DNA from: Chloroflexota bacterium
Lineage (GTDB): Bacteria; Chloroflexota; Anaerolineae; DTLA01
Direction: 5' to 3'
Length of the DNA stretch: 43,383 bases
NCBI GenBank assembly: GCA_014360805.1
Contig: JACIWU010000019.1
Location: 1 to 43,383, forward strand
The translations under genes and the position numbers were made by a program. Positions 16,150-25,462 of the stretch are shown piece by piece; within the stretch, counting starts at the first letter, position 1, and each line of letters opens with the position of its first letter. The notes under the pieces were generated by a model, which worked only from the letters and a program-made list of their open reading frames with translations, did not search any database and was not told the origin of the DNA.

Positions 16150-16485
16150 ATGGAGATGGAAGTCAAGCAACTCAAGCGGGCCAGCCTGGTGAAGGTCTCC
16201 GGCCGCGTGGACAGCAGCAACGCCCCCGACCTGGAAAAGGTCCTCAAAGACCTCATGGAGCAGGGGCAGTTTCGCATCGCGGTGGACATGTCGGGCCTGA
16301 ACTTCATCAGCAGCGCGGGCCTGCGTGTCCTCATCTCCACGGCCAAGACGTGCCGCCGCTGGAATCGCGGGGATGTGTACCTGGCGGCGCTTCCCCAGCA
16401 CATCATGGAGACCTTTGAGTTGGCGGGCCTTACCCGCGTGTTCAAGATATTCCCGGATGCGGTAGAGGCCGTCGGGAACCTGTAG
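16150..16485 (+). CDS. STAS-domain anti-sigma factor antagonist
   Basis: 111 residues, one STAS domain. LNFISSAGLRVLIS near residues 50-63 contains the phosphorylatable Ser of the SpoIIAA/RsbV family (Ser in ISSAG). When dephosphorylated it should bind the RsbW-like kinase encoded next and free that kinase's target. The ATG at 16150 has AAGGAGGA at 16136-16143. It heads an operon with a kinase, a second STAS protein and a large phosphatase. Confidence 0.93.
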   Translation: MEMEVKQLKRASLVKVSGRVDSSNAPDLEKVLKDLMEQGQFRIAVDMSGLNFISSAGLRVLISTAKTCRRWNRGDVYLAALPQHIMETFELAGLTRVFKIFPDAVEAVGNL

Positions 16486-16526
16486 CGGCAGGGCGCACCG
16501 CGAGCGAGCGGTGGCGCGTGCGGGCC

Positions 16527-16546
16527 GCGGGTATGGAAACCCGCGC
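16527..16546. repeat. REP-like palindrome within the operon
   Basis: GCGGGTATGGAAACCCGCGC forms a short hairpin in the 91-nt gap between the STAS and RsbW-like genes, and matches the core of 10247-10326. It could tune expression of the kinase. Confidence 0.55.
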
Positions 16547-16576
16547 CACGGGTCGCCTGTCGTGGAAACCAAGCGG

Positions 16577-16999
16577 ATGGAAGAAACCTCTTTGTACGAA
16601 CTGACGGTACCCGCGCGGTTTGAGAACCTGGCCCTCATCGGCGATTTCATCGCCGGCATCGCGCGCAAGGCTGGGTTTGACGAGAAAGGTGTGTTCAACC
16701 TGCAACTGGCCTGCGATGAGGCGTGTACCAACGTCATAGAGCACGCCTACGCCGGCGGCCCCGGGCAGATTCGCATCGCCGTAACCGTGTACCCCGACCG
16801 AATCCAAATCCAGGTCCACGACACAGGCCGCCCCTTTGACCCCCGCGCGGTGCACACGCCCGACCTGGAGGCCCCGCTGGAGCGCCGCGAAACCGGCGGC
16901 CTGGGCCTCCACTTCATGCGCTCCATCATGGACGAGGTGCGATTTGAGTTTGACCAGGACGGCAACCGCCTGACGATGGTGAAGAGGAAAACGCGGTGA
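16577..16999 (+). CDS. RsbW-like anti-sigma factor serine kinase
   Basis: 140 residues, one GHKL ATPase fold. N-box LACDEACTNVIEHAY, G1 box VHDTGRPFDP and G2 box GGLGLHFM are intact. It should phosphorylate STAS antagonists and sequester a sigma factor or other partner; no sigma factor is encoded in this window. ATG 16577 is preferred to an in-frame GTG at 16562, but neither has a strong Shine-Dalgarno. It overlaps the next STAS gene by 4 nt (GTGA). Confidence 0.92.
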   Translation: MEETSLYELTVPARFENLALIGDFIAGIARKAGFDEKGVFNLQLACDEACTNVIEHAYAGGPGQIRIAVTVYPDRIQIQVHDTGRPFDPRAVHTPDLEAPLERRETGGLGLHFMRSIMDEVRFEFDQDGNRLTMVKRKTR

Positions 17000-17349
17000 A
17001 TGTGCGCCGCTCCGACTGGGCCGAGGATGTGTGGGTGGTGGAGGCGCGCGGGCGACTGGATGCCGGCCTCGCGCCTGAGTTGGAGGCGCGACTGAACGCA
17101 CTCCTGGCTGCGGGGCACCCTCACATCATCGTGGACTTCGGGCGGGTGAGTTACATCAGCAGCAGCGGCCTGAAAGTGCTCCTGGTGGCCCTGCGCGCCG
17201 CGCGAAAACAGGGCGGTGATGTCCGGCTGTGTGCCATGAAAGACCGCGTCAGGGAAGTGTTCGTGCTATCCGGCTTCCACAAGATCTTCGCGATTCACGC
17301 GTCCGAGCAAGAAGCGGCAGCCGCGTTCCTGGGCGGCGAGGTGGGCTAG
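16996..17349 (+). CDS. Second STAS-domain antagonist
   Basis: 117 residues from a GTG that overlaps the kinase stop. VSYISSSGLKVLLVAL carries the expected Ser. The N-terminus (AEDVWVVEARGRLDAG) is somewhat unlike that of the first STAS protein, so the two probably serve different partners or respond to different signals. It ends one nt before the phosphatase start. Confidence 0.92.
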   Translation: MNVRRSDWAEDVWVVEARGRLDAGLAPELEARLNALLAAGHPHIIVDFGRVSYISSSGLKVLLVALRAARKQGGDVRLCAMKDRVREVFVLSGFHKIFAIHASEQEAAAAFLGGEVG

Positions 17350-17350
17350 G

Positions 17351-20300
17351 GTGAAGGCAGGACTCCCATTCGGGCGCGTGGCTTTCCAACTGACGGTCGC
17401 CGCCGGCGGGCTGGCCGCGCTGGCCTATGCCGCCGCGACGATGGCATGGCGTCCCCAGGTTGTCCCCCTGCTCCTCTTCGTCGCCCTATCGGCTATCCTG
17501 CAGCGGTCGGGGTTCCACACCACCCAGAAGGTAACCCATTGCCTGGTGGGCATGGTGGACGTGGCGGCGGTTCTCATCTTCGGCCCGCTGGGCGGCGCGG
17601 TGGTCTCGTTCCTGGGCGGGTTCGTGTACCTATGGCTCCACGCGCTGCGGGGCAAGGCGCGCAACTGGGAGACGCTCCTGCTCACCCCGCTGTTTGACGG
17701 CAGCCTGAAGGCGATGATGGCGCTGGGGGGCGGCGCACTCTATCTCCATCTGGGCGGCGACATCCCCCTGCTACGCCCGTCGTGGCACGACGTGCCAGCC
17801 CTTGCGGCGCTTTTCGTCGCGTGGTTCGCCGTGGATCACCTGGCCTGGGGCGCGGTGATGACCCTATCCGGCGGCAGGGCGGGCCTGCGTACCTTCGTCC
17901 GCGACTCGCTCCCCGTCTCCGTGCTGGTGGAACTCCTGCCGCTGCCCATGGCCGTGCCCATCGCGGTTTTGTACGCGCGCGGCGAGATGGGCCTGTTTGC
18001 GGTCGTAACGGCGGGGGTCGTGGCCGCCAGCATCACCTTGCAGGCGTTCTCCGACGCCCGCCTGACCCGCGAGCGGCGGCTCCGCGAACTCACGCTCCTG
18101 GACCGCATCGGCTGGGATTTCGCCCGCGCGTCCCTGAACGTGGACGAACTGTGCGAACTCATCTACCGCTACTGCTCCGAACTCGTGGATACGTCGCACA
18201 CGTTCATGCTGGGAATCGCCGACCCGCAGAACCAACGCATTCGGCACGCGATCATGGTGGAAAACGGCCAGCGGTTGAGTCCCAACGAAATCCCTTACAC
18301 GCCCGGCATCCGCTACCTCCAGGAGCACCGCCAGCCTCTCCTCATCCGCGACATGGAGCGCGAGGCCCTGCCCTTCACGCCGACGGTCATCGGCCAGGCG
18401 ACCCGCTCCGTCATCCTGGTGCCCCTGGTGGCCGACCACGACCTCATTGGCGTCCTGTCGGTGCAACACGCCGACCCCAACGTGTACACCGAGGACGACC
18501 TGCGCATCCTGTCGGCGCTGGCGGCCCAGGGCGCGCTCGCCATCCGCAAGGCCCAGTCCTACGAGGCCGAACAGCGCCGCTCCCGACAGTTGGCCGCCAT
18601 CGCGCGCGTTACGCAACAAGTGGCGGTGCTGCGCGACCTGACTACGCTCTTCAACCTGGTGGTGGACGTCATCCGCGAGACGTTCGGGTACTACTACGTG
18701 GCCCTGTTCACCGTTGACCCGCGCACGGGCAAACTGGACTTTCAGGCGGCCTCGTCCGAGTCGGGGCGCACCTGCTACTTTCAGGTGGAACTGGGCCAGG
18801 GCATCACGGGCTACGTGGCCGAGACGGGCCAGCCCGTTCTGGCTAACGACGTAACGCAGGAGCCGCGCTACAGGCCCGTGGATCACCTGGAGGAGACCCG
18901 CTCCGAGTTGACCGTTCCCCTGCTGCTGGAAGGGCGCATCCTCGGCGTGCTGGACGTGCAGAGCGATCGGCGCAACGCGTTCACCCAGGACGACCTGGCA
19001 ACGATGCAGACGGTGGCGACCCAGGTGGCCGTCGCCATCCACGAGGCGCGGCTGTACGACCGCGAACGCAAGCGCGCGCGGCAACTGGCCGCCGTCAGCG
19101 AGGTGGGACGCAAGATCGTCTCCATCCTCAACCTGGACGCCATGCTGGACGAGGTGGTGAACCTGGTGTCCGAGCAGTTCAACTACCCGCACGTCCACGT
19201 CTTCACCGTGGACGGGGCGCAGCGCGAGGTGGTGTACCGAGCCGGAACCGCCCCCGCCGACTCCGTTTCGGCCCAGTTGCGCTTCGGCCTGGACGCCGAG
19301 GGCATCGTCCCCTGGGTGGCTCGCACCGGCGAGCCGCTGGTGGTGAACGACGTGCAGGCGGACCCCCGCTACCGTCCCGGCCCCAGCATCGGCGACGTCC
19401 GCTCCGAATTGGCCATGCCGCTGCGTTTCGGCAAGCAGATTCTGGGCGTGTTTGACCTCCAGAGTCAGGAGCCCAACGCCTTTGACGCCGAAGATCTACC
19501 TGTGCTCCAGGCGCTGGCCGACCAGATCGCCGTGGCGGTGCGCAACGCCACGCTCTTCGCCGCGCAGCAGGAAGAGGCGTGGGTCTCCACCGTCCTGCTG
19601 CAGGTGGCCGAGGCGGTGGGCCAGCAGACTTCCGTGGAGGGGGCCATCAGCGCGGTGGTGGACATCGTGCCGCTCCTGGTGGGCGTGAACCGTTGCACCA
19701 TCTTCCTGCTGGACCGCGCCACCGGCGAGTTCTGCACCGACGAGGGGTACAGCACGGCGCGGGGAGCCGCCCCCAGGGTGGGCGCCCTGTGCCTTCGCCC
19801 CGCCGATGTGCCCCTGCTCGCCAGGATTGTCGCCAGCAAGTCCCCCGTGATCGTGCCAGACGAGGAAATCACGGCCTGGGTTCCCGCCGACCTGGTGCGC
19901 GCCTACGGAATCCGCCATCTGGCGGCCTTCCCGCTCGTGGCGCGCGGCGAGGTTCGCGGCTGCATGGCGGTGGAATTCGCCGACGCCGCCTGGCCCCCCG
20001 CCAGCAAGGCGCTGGCCATCGTGTCGGGCGTGGCCAATCAGACGGCCACCGCGATTGAAAGCGCCCAACTCTACGACGCCCTCCAGGAAGAGGCCTATGT
20101 CTCCAACGCCCTGCTCCAGGTAGCCGAGTCCATCAACGCCGCCGTGGACCTGGACGAGGCGCTCGGAGCCGTCGTGCGCATCACGCCCATCCTGGTTGGC
20201 GTGGACCGCTGCATGATTCTCCTGTGGGACGAGCGTCGGCAGCAATTCCTGCCCGCGAAGCAGTACGGCGTGGACCGCAAACTGGAGGCCGACTTCGCGG

Positions 20301-21382
20301 GACTGGCCTTCCGCGCCGACGAATTCCCCCTGCTCGGCGAACTGGCGCACCGCAAGGAGCCGCTCATTGTCGCGAATGTAGCCGAAAGCGACCTGGTCCC
20401 GAAGGACCTGGCCGAGAAGTTCGGCATCCGCTCGCTCCTAGCGCTGCCCCTCCAGACCAAAGGCGACATCCTGGGGGCCATGCTGGTGGACTTCCAGGGG
20501 CTGGAGCACCGCTTCCCCGAGAACCGCATGGCCCTGCTCACGGGCATCGCCAGTCAGACCGCGATGGCGGTGGAGAACTACCGCCTGTCCCAGGAGATGG
20601 CCGAGCGCCAGCGCCTGGAGCAGGAACTGGAAGTGGCGCGGAGCATCCAGAAGAGTTTTCTCCCCAGTTCGTGCCCGTTCCTGCCTGGCTGGGAAGTGGC
20701 GGCCCTGTGGCGGTCGGCGCGGCGCGTGGGAGGCGACTTCTACGACATCATCCTGTTTGACGAGCGCCGCGTGGGGTTTGTGGTCGCCGACGTCTCGGAC
20801 AAAGGCGTGCCCGCGGCGCTGTACATGGCGCTGTCCAAGACCATCATCCGCGCCTCGGCGCTGGAACGTCGCAGCCCCGCCGAGGCTCTGCGCAGGGCCA
20901 ACGACCTCCTCGTGGCCGACTCGTCCTCGGGCATGTTCGTAACGGTGTTCTACGGCGTGCTGGACGTGCGCGAGGGCGTCTTCACTTACGCCAACGCCGG
21001 CCACAACCCGCCGCTCCTCGCCCGCGTCGGCGGCCAGACGCCCGAATACCTGTCGGCCGACGGCATGATTCTGGGCGTCATGGAGGATGTGGCTCTGGAG
21101 GAAAAGCAGACGCGCATGAACGCGGGCGACGTGCTGCTTATGTACACCGACGGCCTCACCGACGCCATCAACGAGCGCGAAGAGGAGTTCGGCACCGAGC
21201 GCCTGGCGCGCTGCCTGGTGGACGCGATGAGCCAGACCGCCGAAGCCCTGATTCAGCACATTGACCGCGAGGTTGCCGCTCACGTCAACGGCCAACCCCA
21301 GTTTGACGACTATACGCTGCTGGCCGTGAAGCGGGCCGCCCCAGAAGAGCCGATGCCCGCAACTTCGCGCCCGCAGCCCTAG
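17351..21382 (+). CDS. Giant membrane sensor: 7TM - five GAF - SpoIIE/RsbU phosphatase
   Basis: 1343 residues from GTG. About seven hydrophobic segments occupy residues 8-230. Five GAF domains follow at about 250-400, 420-570, 590-735, 750-905 and 925-1070, joined by helical linkers; GAF4 and GAF5 share LLQVAE openings, a sign of duplication. A PP2C-type SpoIIE domain spans about 1090-1330, with GGDFYD and VVADVSDKG holding metal-binding Asp residues, then AGHNPPLL and LLMYTDGLTDA. It should dephosphorylate the two STAS proteins upstream when its sensors are triggered, closing the partner-switch circuit at the membrane. Ligands of the GAF domains are unknown. Confidence 0.93.
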   Translation: MKAGLPFGRVAFQLTVAAGGLAALAYAAATMAWRPQVVPLLLFVALSAILQRSGFHTTQKVTHCLVGMVDVAAVLIFGPLGGAVVSFLGGFVYLWLHALRGKARNWETLLLTPLFDGSLKAMMALGGGALYLHLGGDIPLLRPSWHDVPALAALFVAWFAVDHLAWGAVMTLSGGRAGLRTFVRDSLPVSVLVELLPLPMAVPIAVLYARGEMGLFAVVTAGVVAASITLQAFSDARLTRERRLRELTLLDRIGWDFARASLNVDELCELIYRYCSELVDTSHTFMLGIADPQNQRIRHAIMVENGQRLSPNEIPYTPGIRYLQEHRQPLLIRDMEREALPFTPTVIGQATRSVILVPLVADHDLIGVLSVQHADPNVYTEDDLRILSALAAQGALAIRKAQSYEAEQRRSRQLAAIARVTQQVAVLRDLTTLFNLVVDVIRETFGYYYVALFTVDPRTGKLDFQAASSESGRTCYFQVELGQGITGYVAETGQPVLANDVTQEPRYRPVDHLEETRSELTVPLLLEGRILGVLDVQSDRRNAFTQDDLATMQTVATQVAVAIHEARLYDRERKRARQLAAVSEVGRKIVSILNLDAMLDEVVNLVSEQFNYPHVHVFTVDGAQREVVYRAGTAPADSVSAQLRFGLDAEGIVPWVARTGEPLVVNDVQADPRYRPGPSIGDVRSELAMPLRFGKQILGVFDLQSQEPNAFDAEDLPVLQALADQIAVAVRNATLFAAQQEEAWVSTVLLQVAEAVGQQTSVEGAISAVVDIVPLLVGVNRCTIFLLDRATGEFCTDEGYSTARGAAPRVGALCLRPADVPLLARIVASKSPVIVPDEEITAWVPADLVRAYGIRHLAAFPLVARGEVRGCMAVEFADAAWPPASKALAIVSGVANQTATAIESAQLYDALQEEAYVSNALLQVAESINAAVDLDEALGAVVRITPILVGVDRCMILLWDERRQQFLPAKQYGVDRKLEADFAGLAFRADEFPLLGELAHRKEPLIVANVAESDLVPKDLAEKFGIRSLLALPLQTKGDILGAMLVDFQGLEHRFPENRMALLTGIASQTAMAVENYRLSQEMAERQRLEQELEVARSIQKSFLPSSCPFLPGWEVAALWRSARRVGGDFYDIILFDERRVGFVVADVSDKGVPAALYMALSKTIIRASALERRSPAEALRRANDLLVADSSSGMFVTVFYGVLDVREGVFTYANAGHNPPLLARVGGQTPEYLSADGMILGVMEDVALEEKQTRMNAGDVLLMYTDGLTDAINEREEEFGTERLARCLVDAMSQTAEALIQHIDREVAAHVNGQPQFDDYTLLAVKRAAPEEPMPATSRPQP

Positions 21383-21396
21383 CAAAGGAGACGCGC

Positions 21397-22029
21397 ATGG
21401 ACAATTTGCACCAGACGATTGCGGCCATCCTGGACGAACTGGAGACCAAGAACGCCGTTCGGGACGCGACCCTGGCCCGCTCCCGCACGCTGATTCGGCA
21501 CTGCGCCAACTCCATCCGCGCGGTGCACCGGGGGGAGTTTGCCGCAGCCGAAGCCCTGCTACAGGCGGCCCGCGATGTCGCCGCCGAGATGGTGCGCGAC
21601 CTGGCGGCCTATCCCGACATCTACTTTGCTGGCTATACCCAGGATGCCCTGAAGGAACTGGCCGAGGCCCACATTACCTACGCCATCATCGCCAACAAGC
21701 CTGTTCCCACGCCCAAGGAGTTGGCGGTGGAGCCAGCGGCCTACCTCAACGGCATCGGCGAGGCCGCAGGCGAGCTGCGCCGCTTCGTGCTGGACTGCAT
21801 CCGCCGCGGCCAGGTGGCCGAAGGGGAGCGCGCCCTGGAAGCCATAGACATCATCTACAGCCACCTGGCGATGGTGGACTATCCCGACGCGATCACAGGG
21901 GGGCTGCGCCGCACCACCGACATGGTGCGCGGCGTCCTGGAGCGCACGCGCGGCGACTTCACCACCGCCGTGCGCCAGGACCAACTGCAAGAGGCCCTAC
22001 GAGACCTGGAGCGCAAACTGGGCCGATGA
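21397..22029 (+). CDS. Translin-family protein
   Basis: 210 residues, all-helical. It fits translin/TRAX: RDATLARSRTLIRHCANSIR then HRGEFAAAE near the start, EAHITYAII in the middle, YLNGIGEAAGELRR, and DYPDAITGGLRRTTDMVR near the end. Eukaryotic translin binds RNA and DNA as an octamer and, with TRAX, forms the C3PO nuclease; prokaryotic members are little studied. AAAGGAG before the ATG and a 14-nt gap place it in the partner-switching operon, possibly as an output. The TRAX catalytic acidic residues cannot be confirmed by eye. Confidence 0.85.
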   Translation: MDNLHQTIAAILDELETKNAVRDATLARSRTLIRHCANSIRAVHRGEFAAAEALLQAARDVAAEMVRDLAAYPDIYFAGYTQDALKELAEAHITYAIIANKPVPTPKELAVEPAAYLNGIGEAAGELRRFVLDCIRRGQVAEGERALEAIDIIYSHLAMVDYPDAITGGLRRTTDMVRGVLERTRGDFTTAVRQDQLQEALRDLERKLGR

Positions 22030-22050
22030 ATCACCCGCACGCCATCGGCC
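22021..22050. terminator. Hairpin between convergent translin and TPR/TolB genes
   Basis: GGCCGATG (22021-22028) pairs with CATCGGCC (22043-22050) across 14 nt. It overlaps the translin stop and abuts the opposing stop at 22052, so it may serve both. No T-run. Confidence 0.5.
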
Positions 22051-22051
22051 G

Positions 22052-23803
22052 CTAGGGCAGCCAGGCCATCTGCCCGCTTATCCAGTCAGGGCTGGACATG
22101 CTCAAGTCCATGATCTTGCGCTGCTCGCTTCCGTCGGCCAGCATCACGTACAGGCTCCAGACGCCGTCGCGGTTGGAGACGAAGGCGATCTGCCGCCCGT
22201 CGGGCGACCAGGTCGGCATCCCATCGTCGGCGGCGTTGACGGTGCATCGGCGGACAAACCCGCCTTCTATCCTCACGGTGTAGATTTCCCAGTTGCCGTC
22301 GTGGCTGGACACATAGGCCACGTGGCTGCCGTCGGGCGACCAGGCCAGACCGACGTCGTTCTTGTCGGCAGTGAGGCGAATGCGCCCGCCGCGGCTCAAG
22401 TCTTCCACGAAGATGCCGCACTCGCGCTGGGCCTCGTCGCATCCGGTGAGGGCCAGGTGGTTCGTGCGCGACCAGGCGGCGGACCAGCCACTGGCCAGGG
22501 GCGCGGCCTCGCCGGACCCGTCCGCAGGCGCCGCCAAAATCATCGCCGTCGGCGAGCCGGCGTCGCGGATGAAGGCGACCTGGGTTCCGTCGGGCGACCA
22601 GAAGGGCCGCGAGTCCCGCGCCGAGGTGGAGATGGCCCATCGTTTGCCGCCGCGCACGTCCAGGACGAAGATGCCGGGCGCCGTCTTGTCGGTGGAATGG
22701 AACGCCAGGCGCTCGCCATCGGGGCTTGTCGCCGGCTGATTCGCGTTTCGGGCAAGGAGTTGGGCCTGCTCCGCTCCGGCGTCCAGCGCCATGATGTCGT
22801 AGGTCTTGCGGGCGTCATCGTAGCGGGCGAAGATGAGCCTCCCGAACGGAAACTCGGACAGGATGGGCGGTCCCGCCGCGCGGGTGGGTAAAGGCGTCAG
22901 CGCGGCTTCGGCCAGCCCGGCGCACCGCTGCGACGCGTCGTTGAGTCGCGCGCGGATGGTGGGGTTGTCGTCCATGCTCTTGGCGGCGGCATACGCTTCC
23001 TGCGCCTGGCACCACAACCCCCAGCCCATGTAGGCATCGCCGTGCCCCACATAGGCGTCGTACAGGCGTTGGCCCACGTCGCGGAAGGTGGGGTCAATGG
23101 TGTACAGTTGGCGGAACACCTCCACGGCCTTGCCCCAATCGGCGCCCGCTGCCCCTGCGCCCGTGCTGTACAGCGCCAGGAGTTCGCGCCTGCGGGCGAT
23201 ATCGGCCGCCGATGGCCGCGCGCGCAGGGCCTGATCGTAGGCGCGGATGGCCTCCTCCAGCCGATTCTCGGCCTCCAGCGCCTCGCCCTGGAGCCGATAG
23301 CAATCAAAGCGGTACTGCTGAATCTCCTGGGGGCGGTAGGTGGGATCTAGCGTGGCGATGTGCTCAAAAGCGGCGGCAGCACCGCTCCAATCGCGCTGGT
23401 TGTACAAGTCCACCGCCTGCGCGAACAGGCCATCCAGCGCGGCCTGGTACACCTCGGACGTGGGAACGCCAGCGGCGGCGCGGGTGCGCTGGGCCACCGC
23501 CAGTTGCGCGCGGGCTTCGGAATAGTCCGGGGCCAGCCTCAACGCCAGTTCAAACTCGGCGATGGCCAGGTCGGTCTCGCCCGCCTGCATGTGGGCCAGG
23601 CCGGCCTGGTAGTGAGCCTCGGCGTTGCGCCGCGCCAGGGTGGCCCGATCCTGCAACCCCTGGTACACCGCCAGCGCGGTAACCGCCGCCAGGAGCACCA
23701 GCAGACCCACAATCACCAACGCCACGCCCAGCCGCGGGTGAAATCGGCGCTTGGGTGCGTGCGTGCTTGGTGTCGGTTGTGTGTCCGTGGGCGCTTTGTC
23801 CAT
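22052..23803 (-). CDS. Membrane-anchored TPR plus TolB-like beta-propeller protein
   Basis: 583 residues. One membrane helix (about 25-48) separates a short cytoplasmic start from TPR repeats (about 58-125 and 150-260; AHYQAGLAHMQAGETDLAIA is typical). A C-terminal WD40-like propeller has at least four blades with WSPDGxxVAF/Y or equivalent (from about residue 390). Such proteins monitor or scaffold envelope complexes; no catalytic site is expected. The frame extends to 24118 but that part overlaps the DUF5107 gene and does not resemble a protein; the ATG at 23803 with AGAGG is chosen. It follows the DUF5107 gene by 79 nt on the same strand. Confidence 0.85.
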   Translation of the reverse strand: MDKAPTDTQPTPSTHAPKRRFHPRLGVALVIVGLLVLLAAVTALAVYQGLQDRATLARRNAEAHYQAGLAHMQAGETDLAIAEFELALRLAPDYSEARAQLAVAQRTRAAAGVPTSEVYQAALDGLFAQAVDLYNQRDWSGAAAAFEHIATLDPTYRPQEIQQYRFDCYRLQGEALEAENRLEEAIRAYDQALRARPSAADIARRRELLALYSTGAGAAGADWGKAVEVFRQLYTIDPTFRDVGQRLYDAYVGHGDAYMGWGLWCQAQEAYAAAKSMDDNPTIRARLNDASQRCAGLAEAALTPLPTRAAGPPILSEFPFGRLIFARYDDARKTYDIMALDAGAEQAQLLARNANQPATSPDGERLAFHSTDKTAPGIFVLDVRGGKRWAISTSARDSRPFWSPDGTQVAFIRDAGSPTAMILAAPADGSGEAAPLASGWSAAWSRTNHLALTGCDEAQRECGIFVEDLSRGGRIRLTADKNDVGLAWSPDGSHVAYVSSHDGNWEIYTVRIEGGFVRRCTVNAADDGMPTWSPDGRQIAFVSNRDGVWSLYVMLADGSEQRKIMDLSMSSPDWISGQMAWLP

Positions 23804-23882
23804 GTCCTCTGTCCGACAGTCTGGGATAGGTTGCGGCCGTTGGTCGGCGCGGGCCGCGTGTCTGCCCGCAGGCCCCGCGCCG

Positions 23883-25421
23883 TTACGGGCGCTGCGCTTC
23901 GGCCAACAGGATACCATCATCGGCCCACAACCGCAAATGGACGGGGCCTTCCGCAGGAGGCAGCCGCCGCGCCACGGGCCGCCCCGGGCCGAGCAGAACG
24001 CGCTCGGAAAGAAGGATTGTGCCCGCGGCATCCACCTGCAACGTGGCTGCCCGTGGCACAGGGCTGAACGCCCCCACTGCAATGCCGCCGCCCCCGCGCT
24101 CCACGCGGACGACGGCATCCGGCGTGGCGGCGGTGAATCCGCCCATGCCGGCCACCGGAATCCAGGTCTCGGTCCAGCCCAGGGACGCGCCGGGGTTCAA
24201 CGCCACGTCATCGTCGGGCCAGAACGTTCGGTTCGCCCCCGCCCACAGTTCCACATACGCCGAGCCATCGTCGGCGAAGGTGGAAAGGCCCGGGAACTCG
24301 CTGCCGAAGGCGAACAGTTTGACCCCACCGACGCCCCCAAGCACGCGGGCCACCCCCACATCCGCGCGAGTGTCATAGGCCCCGACAAACGCAGGCAGCG
24401 GTTCGGCGGCGAAGACGCCCAGCCAGTTGCGCCAGTTGGCGTACAGGCTCAAGTCGCGCCCGCCGACCACGGGCCAGGGCATCGTTGCGCCCTCGCCGGG
24501 GAGCGATGGGTCGCCGGTGCTGTGGACAATCGCCTGCGCCGCCGGGAAGATGAGACGCAGGTCGGGACCGACCGTCGCGCTGCCGGGCGAAAGCATGGCG
24601 TTGGCCCAGAACTGCACGGGCAGGGTGCGGGTGCCGGCGTTGGTGAGCCGCGGCGACACGGTGAAGCGCCCCTCGCCGGCCGCCAGCGTTACGGCGACCT
24701 CGGCGTGGAGCGCGCCGCTCGCACGGCGCAGGACGACCTCCACGCCCGCGCCCTCCCGACGGACGGCAACCTCCCACGGCGCGCCCCATTCGTACCCGTG
24801 CTCGTTCACCGGAAACGCCCATTCCAGGCCGCCGGCTGCCAGCCACCAGTTCTCCTCGCGCGGCAGCGGCCCCCAATACGTGGGCTTGAGCACGCGGTTG
24901 TTGTAGAAAATCGCCTGATTCGTGGGCTTGTACACGCACTGATACAGCCGACCGCCCAATTCGGGCAGGAAGGTGAGCCGCAGGTAGGCGTTTTCTACGA
25001 CCAGCGCCCGGTAGGTGTGCGGCGACGGCTCGGGCCGCGATGCCTCGTAGGCGCTGCGGTCCAGTCGCACCACCTGGCCGCCGTACACGGAATCCGGGGC
25101 GGCCACCAGGTGCGCGGCAAACGGATACGTGAGAACGGTCATGGACTGCTCGTACACCTGCACCTCCTGCGTCGCGCTGGGCGCGGGGCTGGGCGTGCGC
25201 GTGGGGATTGGAGTTGGCGAGGGCGGCGCGGCAGTGGGGGCCGACGTGGCGACCGCCGTCCCCGTCGGCGTGGGCGTGGGGTGTGGCGTTGCGGTCTCCG
25301 TCTGCGCGAGGCCGGGGGTGATGCTCGGCGTGGCGGCAGGCGGGGCGGGCGCGGCGCTCCTGCACCCCCCGCAAAGTAGCCCCATGCAGACCAGCCCGAC
25401 AGCGAGAAGCCATGCCTTCAT
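23883..25421 (-). CDS. DUF5107 lipoprotein with Thr-Pro linker
   Basis: 512 residues. Lipoprotein signal 1-20 (LLCGGC), a Thr-Pro-rich spacer (about 25-90), then a DUF5107 region with LRLTFLPELGGRLYQCVY and FYNNRVLKP, which resembles the entry strands of aldose-epimerase-like beta-sandwich folds. It is probably surface-attached and carbohydrate-related; no function is established. The ATG at 25421 starts the signal peptide properly; upstream in-frame sequence is unrelated. The -10 box TATAAT is only 6 nt before the ATG, so the transcript is probably leaderless. It diverges from the deacetylase gene. Confidence 0.85.
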   Translation of the reverse strand: MKAWLLAVGLVCMGLLCGGCRSAAPAPPAATPSITPGLAQTETATPHPTPTPTGTAVATSAPTAAPPSPTPIPTRTPSPAPSATQEVQVYEQSMTVLTYPFAAHLVAAPDSVYGGQVVRLDRSAYEASRPEPSPHTYRALVVENAYLRLTFLPELGGRLYQCVYKPTNQAIFYNNRVLKPTYWGPLPREENWWLAAGGLEWAFPVNEHGYEWGAPWEVAVRREGAGVEVVLRRASGALHAEVAVTLAAGEGRFTVSPRLTNAGTRTLPVQFWANAMLSPGSATVGPDLRLIFPAAQAIVHSTGDPSLPGEGATMPWPVVGGRDLSLYANWRNWLGVFAAEPLPAFVGAYDTRADVGVARVLGGVGGVKLFAFGSEFPGLSTFADDGSAYVELWAGANRTFWPDDDVALNPGASLGWTETWIPVAGMGGFTAATPDAVVRVERGGGGIAVGAFSPVPRAATLQVDAAGTILLSERVLLGPGRPVARRLPPAEGPVHLRLWADDGILLAEAQRP

Positions 25422-25427
25422 GGGAGC

Positions 25428-25456
25428 ATTATACCCCGCGGCGGCCGGCCCGTCCA
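25428..25456 (-). promoter_or_regulatory. Predicted leaderless promoter of the DUF5107 gene
   Basis: Minus strand TGGACG (25456-25451), 17 nt, TATAAT (25433-25428), six nt, ATG at 25421. Confidence 0.65.
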
Positions 25457-25462
25457 CCCGTT

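Noticed and set aside
23804-24118. Longer start for the TPR/TolB-like protein
   Set aside because: The 105 extra residues overlap the DUF5107 coding end in another frame and precede the membrane anchor with no sensible sequence.
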